Below are positions 6,225 through 7,457 of a stretch of 7,457 nucleotides of DNA, piece after piece (the stretch's first letter is position 1; every line of letters begins with the position of its first letter). Under the pieces are notes generated by a model, which saw nothing but the letters and a program-made list of their open reading frames with translations, was not told the origin of the DNA and searched no databases. The stretch covers positions 1 through 7,457 of the forward strand of contig JANQFM010000964.1 of NCBI GenBank assembly GCA_028277865.1, written 5' to 3'. The position numbers were made by a program, and so were the translations under genes. Origin of the DNA: Acidobacteriota bacterium. Its GTDB lineage: Bacteria; Acidobacteriota; UBA6911; RPQK01; DATIPO01.

Positions 6225-7457
6225 ATGTCCATCGGCTTTTCTCACGGCGTGCATCCTCCGGAGTTCAAGGAGCTGACCAGGGGCAAATCCATCCGTCGGC
6301 TGCCTTTTGCGCCGCAAATGGTGATTCCGCTCAGTCAGCATACCGGGGCGCCGGCCGTTCCCATCGTGCGCGAGGGGCAGGAGGTGGTGCGGGGAGAGCC
6401 GCTGGCCCAAGCGGGTGGATTCGTGTCGGTACCCATGCATGCACCGGCTACCGGGGTGGTGCGGCACATTGGGCTGGCGCCCACGCCGCAGGGAAGCCGC
6501 AGCGAGTCGATTTTTTTGGAGCTTTACCCCGCCGCCAGCCAGGAGGTCCTTTACGGGGCGCCTCAGGACGTGGACCACATGGCGCCCGCGCAGATCGTCA
6601 AGGCTGTGCAGGAAACGGGGGTGGTGGGTCTGGGCGGCGCCGCTTTTCCTACTCATGTCAAGCTGGCCGTCCCCGAGGGCAAGTCGGTCGATACGGTCAT
6701 CGCCAACGGCTGCGAGTGCGAACCCTACCTGACCACCGACCATCGCGTCATGCTGGAATGTGCCGACGACCTGCTGCACGGCATCCGCATCGTCCAAAAG
6801 GCGGTTGGCGCCGAGCGGGCCATCATCGGCATCGAAGCCAACAAGCTGGACGCTGCCCTGGCAATCGGGGAGGGGCTGCCGGCGTCCGATGTCATTTCGG
6901 TAGGGATTGTCCCCACCAAATATCCCCAGGGCGCCGAGAAAATGCTCATCAAGGCTTTGTTGGACCGTGAAGTGCCTTCCGGCGGCCTGCCTTTCGATGT
7001 AGGGGTGGGCGTCTTCAACGTGGCCACCCTGGCCCAGATCGGGGATCTGCTGCCCCGCCGGCAGGGCCTGATCGAACGGGTTGTGACCATCACCGGGCCG
7101 GGCGTCGAACGTCCCGGCAACTACCTGGTTGCACTGGGGACGCCCTTGCGCTTCGCCTTGGAACAAGCCGGATTCGTCGGGCAGGCCTGCCAGGTCATCC
7201 TGGGAGGCCCCATGATGGGCGGCGCCGTGGCGTCATTGGACGTCCCGGTCACCAAAGGCATCACCGGGATCCTGGTGCTGACCGGCGCCGAGTTGGATGG
7301 GCGGCCTTCCAAGGTCTACCCTTGCATCCATTGCGGCGCTTGCCTGGAGGCCTGCCCCATCCTCCTCAACCCCCAGCGCCTGGGCAGCCTGGCCCGCAAG
7401 GAACGCTTCGAGGAAATGAAGCAGGAGTTCCACCTCTTCGACTGCTTCGAGTGCGGC
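6225..7457 (+). CDS. rnfC: RnfC, NADH-side subunit of the Rnf complex (partial, 3' end cut by window)
   Basis: RnfC is the peripheral subunit that exchanges electrons with NAD+/NADH and docks on the membrane part of Rnf; it resembles the FMN- and NADH-binding subunit of complex I. The 411 visible codons stay open to the edge, probably close to the full length of roughly 440 residues. Seen in order: the N-terminal signature HGVHPPEFKELT (7-18), where Ser6-His7 stands in place of the common Gly-Gly; IPLSQHTGAPA (34-44); the nucleotide-binding loop GVVGLGGAAFPTHVKL (132-147); NGCECEPY (161-168); YPQGAEK (233-239); VFNVATLA (263-270); the first cluster motif C367, C370, C373, C377-Pro; and the beginning of the second, C407 and C410, at the edge. 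The ATG at 6225 is the only sensible start, since an in-frame stop lies at 6186 and the family signature follows at once. It has no Shine-Dalgarno sequence: the bases before it belong to the arm of the repeat element. rnfD should follow. Confidence 0.95.
   Translation, partial: MSIGFSHGVHPPEFKELTRGKSIRRLPFAPQMVIPLSQHTGAPAVPIVREGQEVVRGEPLAQAGGFVSVPMHAPATGVVRHIGLAPTPQGSRSESIFLELYPAASQEVLYGAPQDVDHMAPAQIVKAVQETGVVGLGGAAFPTHVKLAVPEGKSVDTVIANGCECEPYLTTDHRVMLECADDLLHGIRIVQKAVGAERAIIGIEANKLDAALAIGEGLPASDVISVGIVPTKYPQGAEKMLIKALLDREVPSGGLPFDVGVGVFNVATLAQIGDLLPRRQGLIERVVTITGPGVERPGNYLVALGTPLRFALEQAGFVGQACQVILGGPMMGGAVASLDVPVTKGITGILVLTGAELDGRPSKVYPCIHCGACLEACPILLNPQRLGSLARKERFEEMKQEFHLFDCFECG

Noticed and set aside
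6040..6276. Small plus-strand open frame of 78 codons across the PFOR-rnfC spacer, and its minus-strand partner at 6032-6232.
   Set aside because: Both are translations of the palindromic repeat; the minus one contains the typical repeat-derived His-Arg-Gly-Thr-Glu peptide.

Overview
The window carries three genes on the plus strand, in the order rnfB, a giant single-chain pyruvate:ferredoxin oxidoreductase (PFOR), rnfC. rnfC runs off the right edge. No gene on the minus strand is supported. The long minus-strand open frames are shadows of the GC-rich coding sequence.

Layout: bases 1-116 are an upstream spacer with a weak promoter candidate and a clear Shine-Dalgarno sequence. rnfB (117-989, GTG start, 290 aa) encodes the iron-sulfur, membrane-anchored subunit of the Rnf ferredoxin:NAD+ oxidoreductase. 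A 103-base spacer with a heptamer-based inverted repeat follows. The PFOR gene (1093-6039, 1648 aa) encodes an enzyme several hundred residues longer than the usual roughly 1200-residue form. It has two helical insertions, an extra C-terminal module and a tethered C-terminal ferredoxin. A 185-base spacer is almost filled by a MITE-like element with 36-bp inverted arms. rnfC (6225-7457, 411 codons visible) encodes the NADH-side subunit and starts two bases after the right arm of that element.

How the genes fit together (inference from known families): PFOR oxidises pyruvate to acetyl-CoA and CO2 and passes the electrons to ferredoxin. Rnf takes electrons from reduced ferredoxin at RnfB, passes them to NAD+ at RnfC, and exports Na+ or H+. 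Placing PFOR between two Rnf genes suggests that pyruvate oxidation is wired to ion pumping, or in reverse that NADH and the ion gradient drive ferredoxin reduction. rnfD, rnfG, rnfE and rnfA probably follow beyond the right edge.

Organism: a GC-rich bacterium with an anaerobic or fermentative capacity. The dispersed intergenic repeat, whose complement reads His-Arg-Gly-Thr-Glu-Gly-Thr-Glu, resembles repeats I recall from environmental phyla such as Acidobacteriota and Planctomycetota. That is a recollection and not a placement.

The most notable points are the gene order, the fused single-cluster ferredoxin on PFOR, the clean loss in RnfB of exactly the four cysteines expected to hold one cluster, and the repeat element that occupies the rnfC ribosome-binding region.
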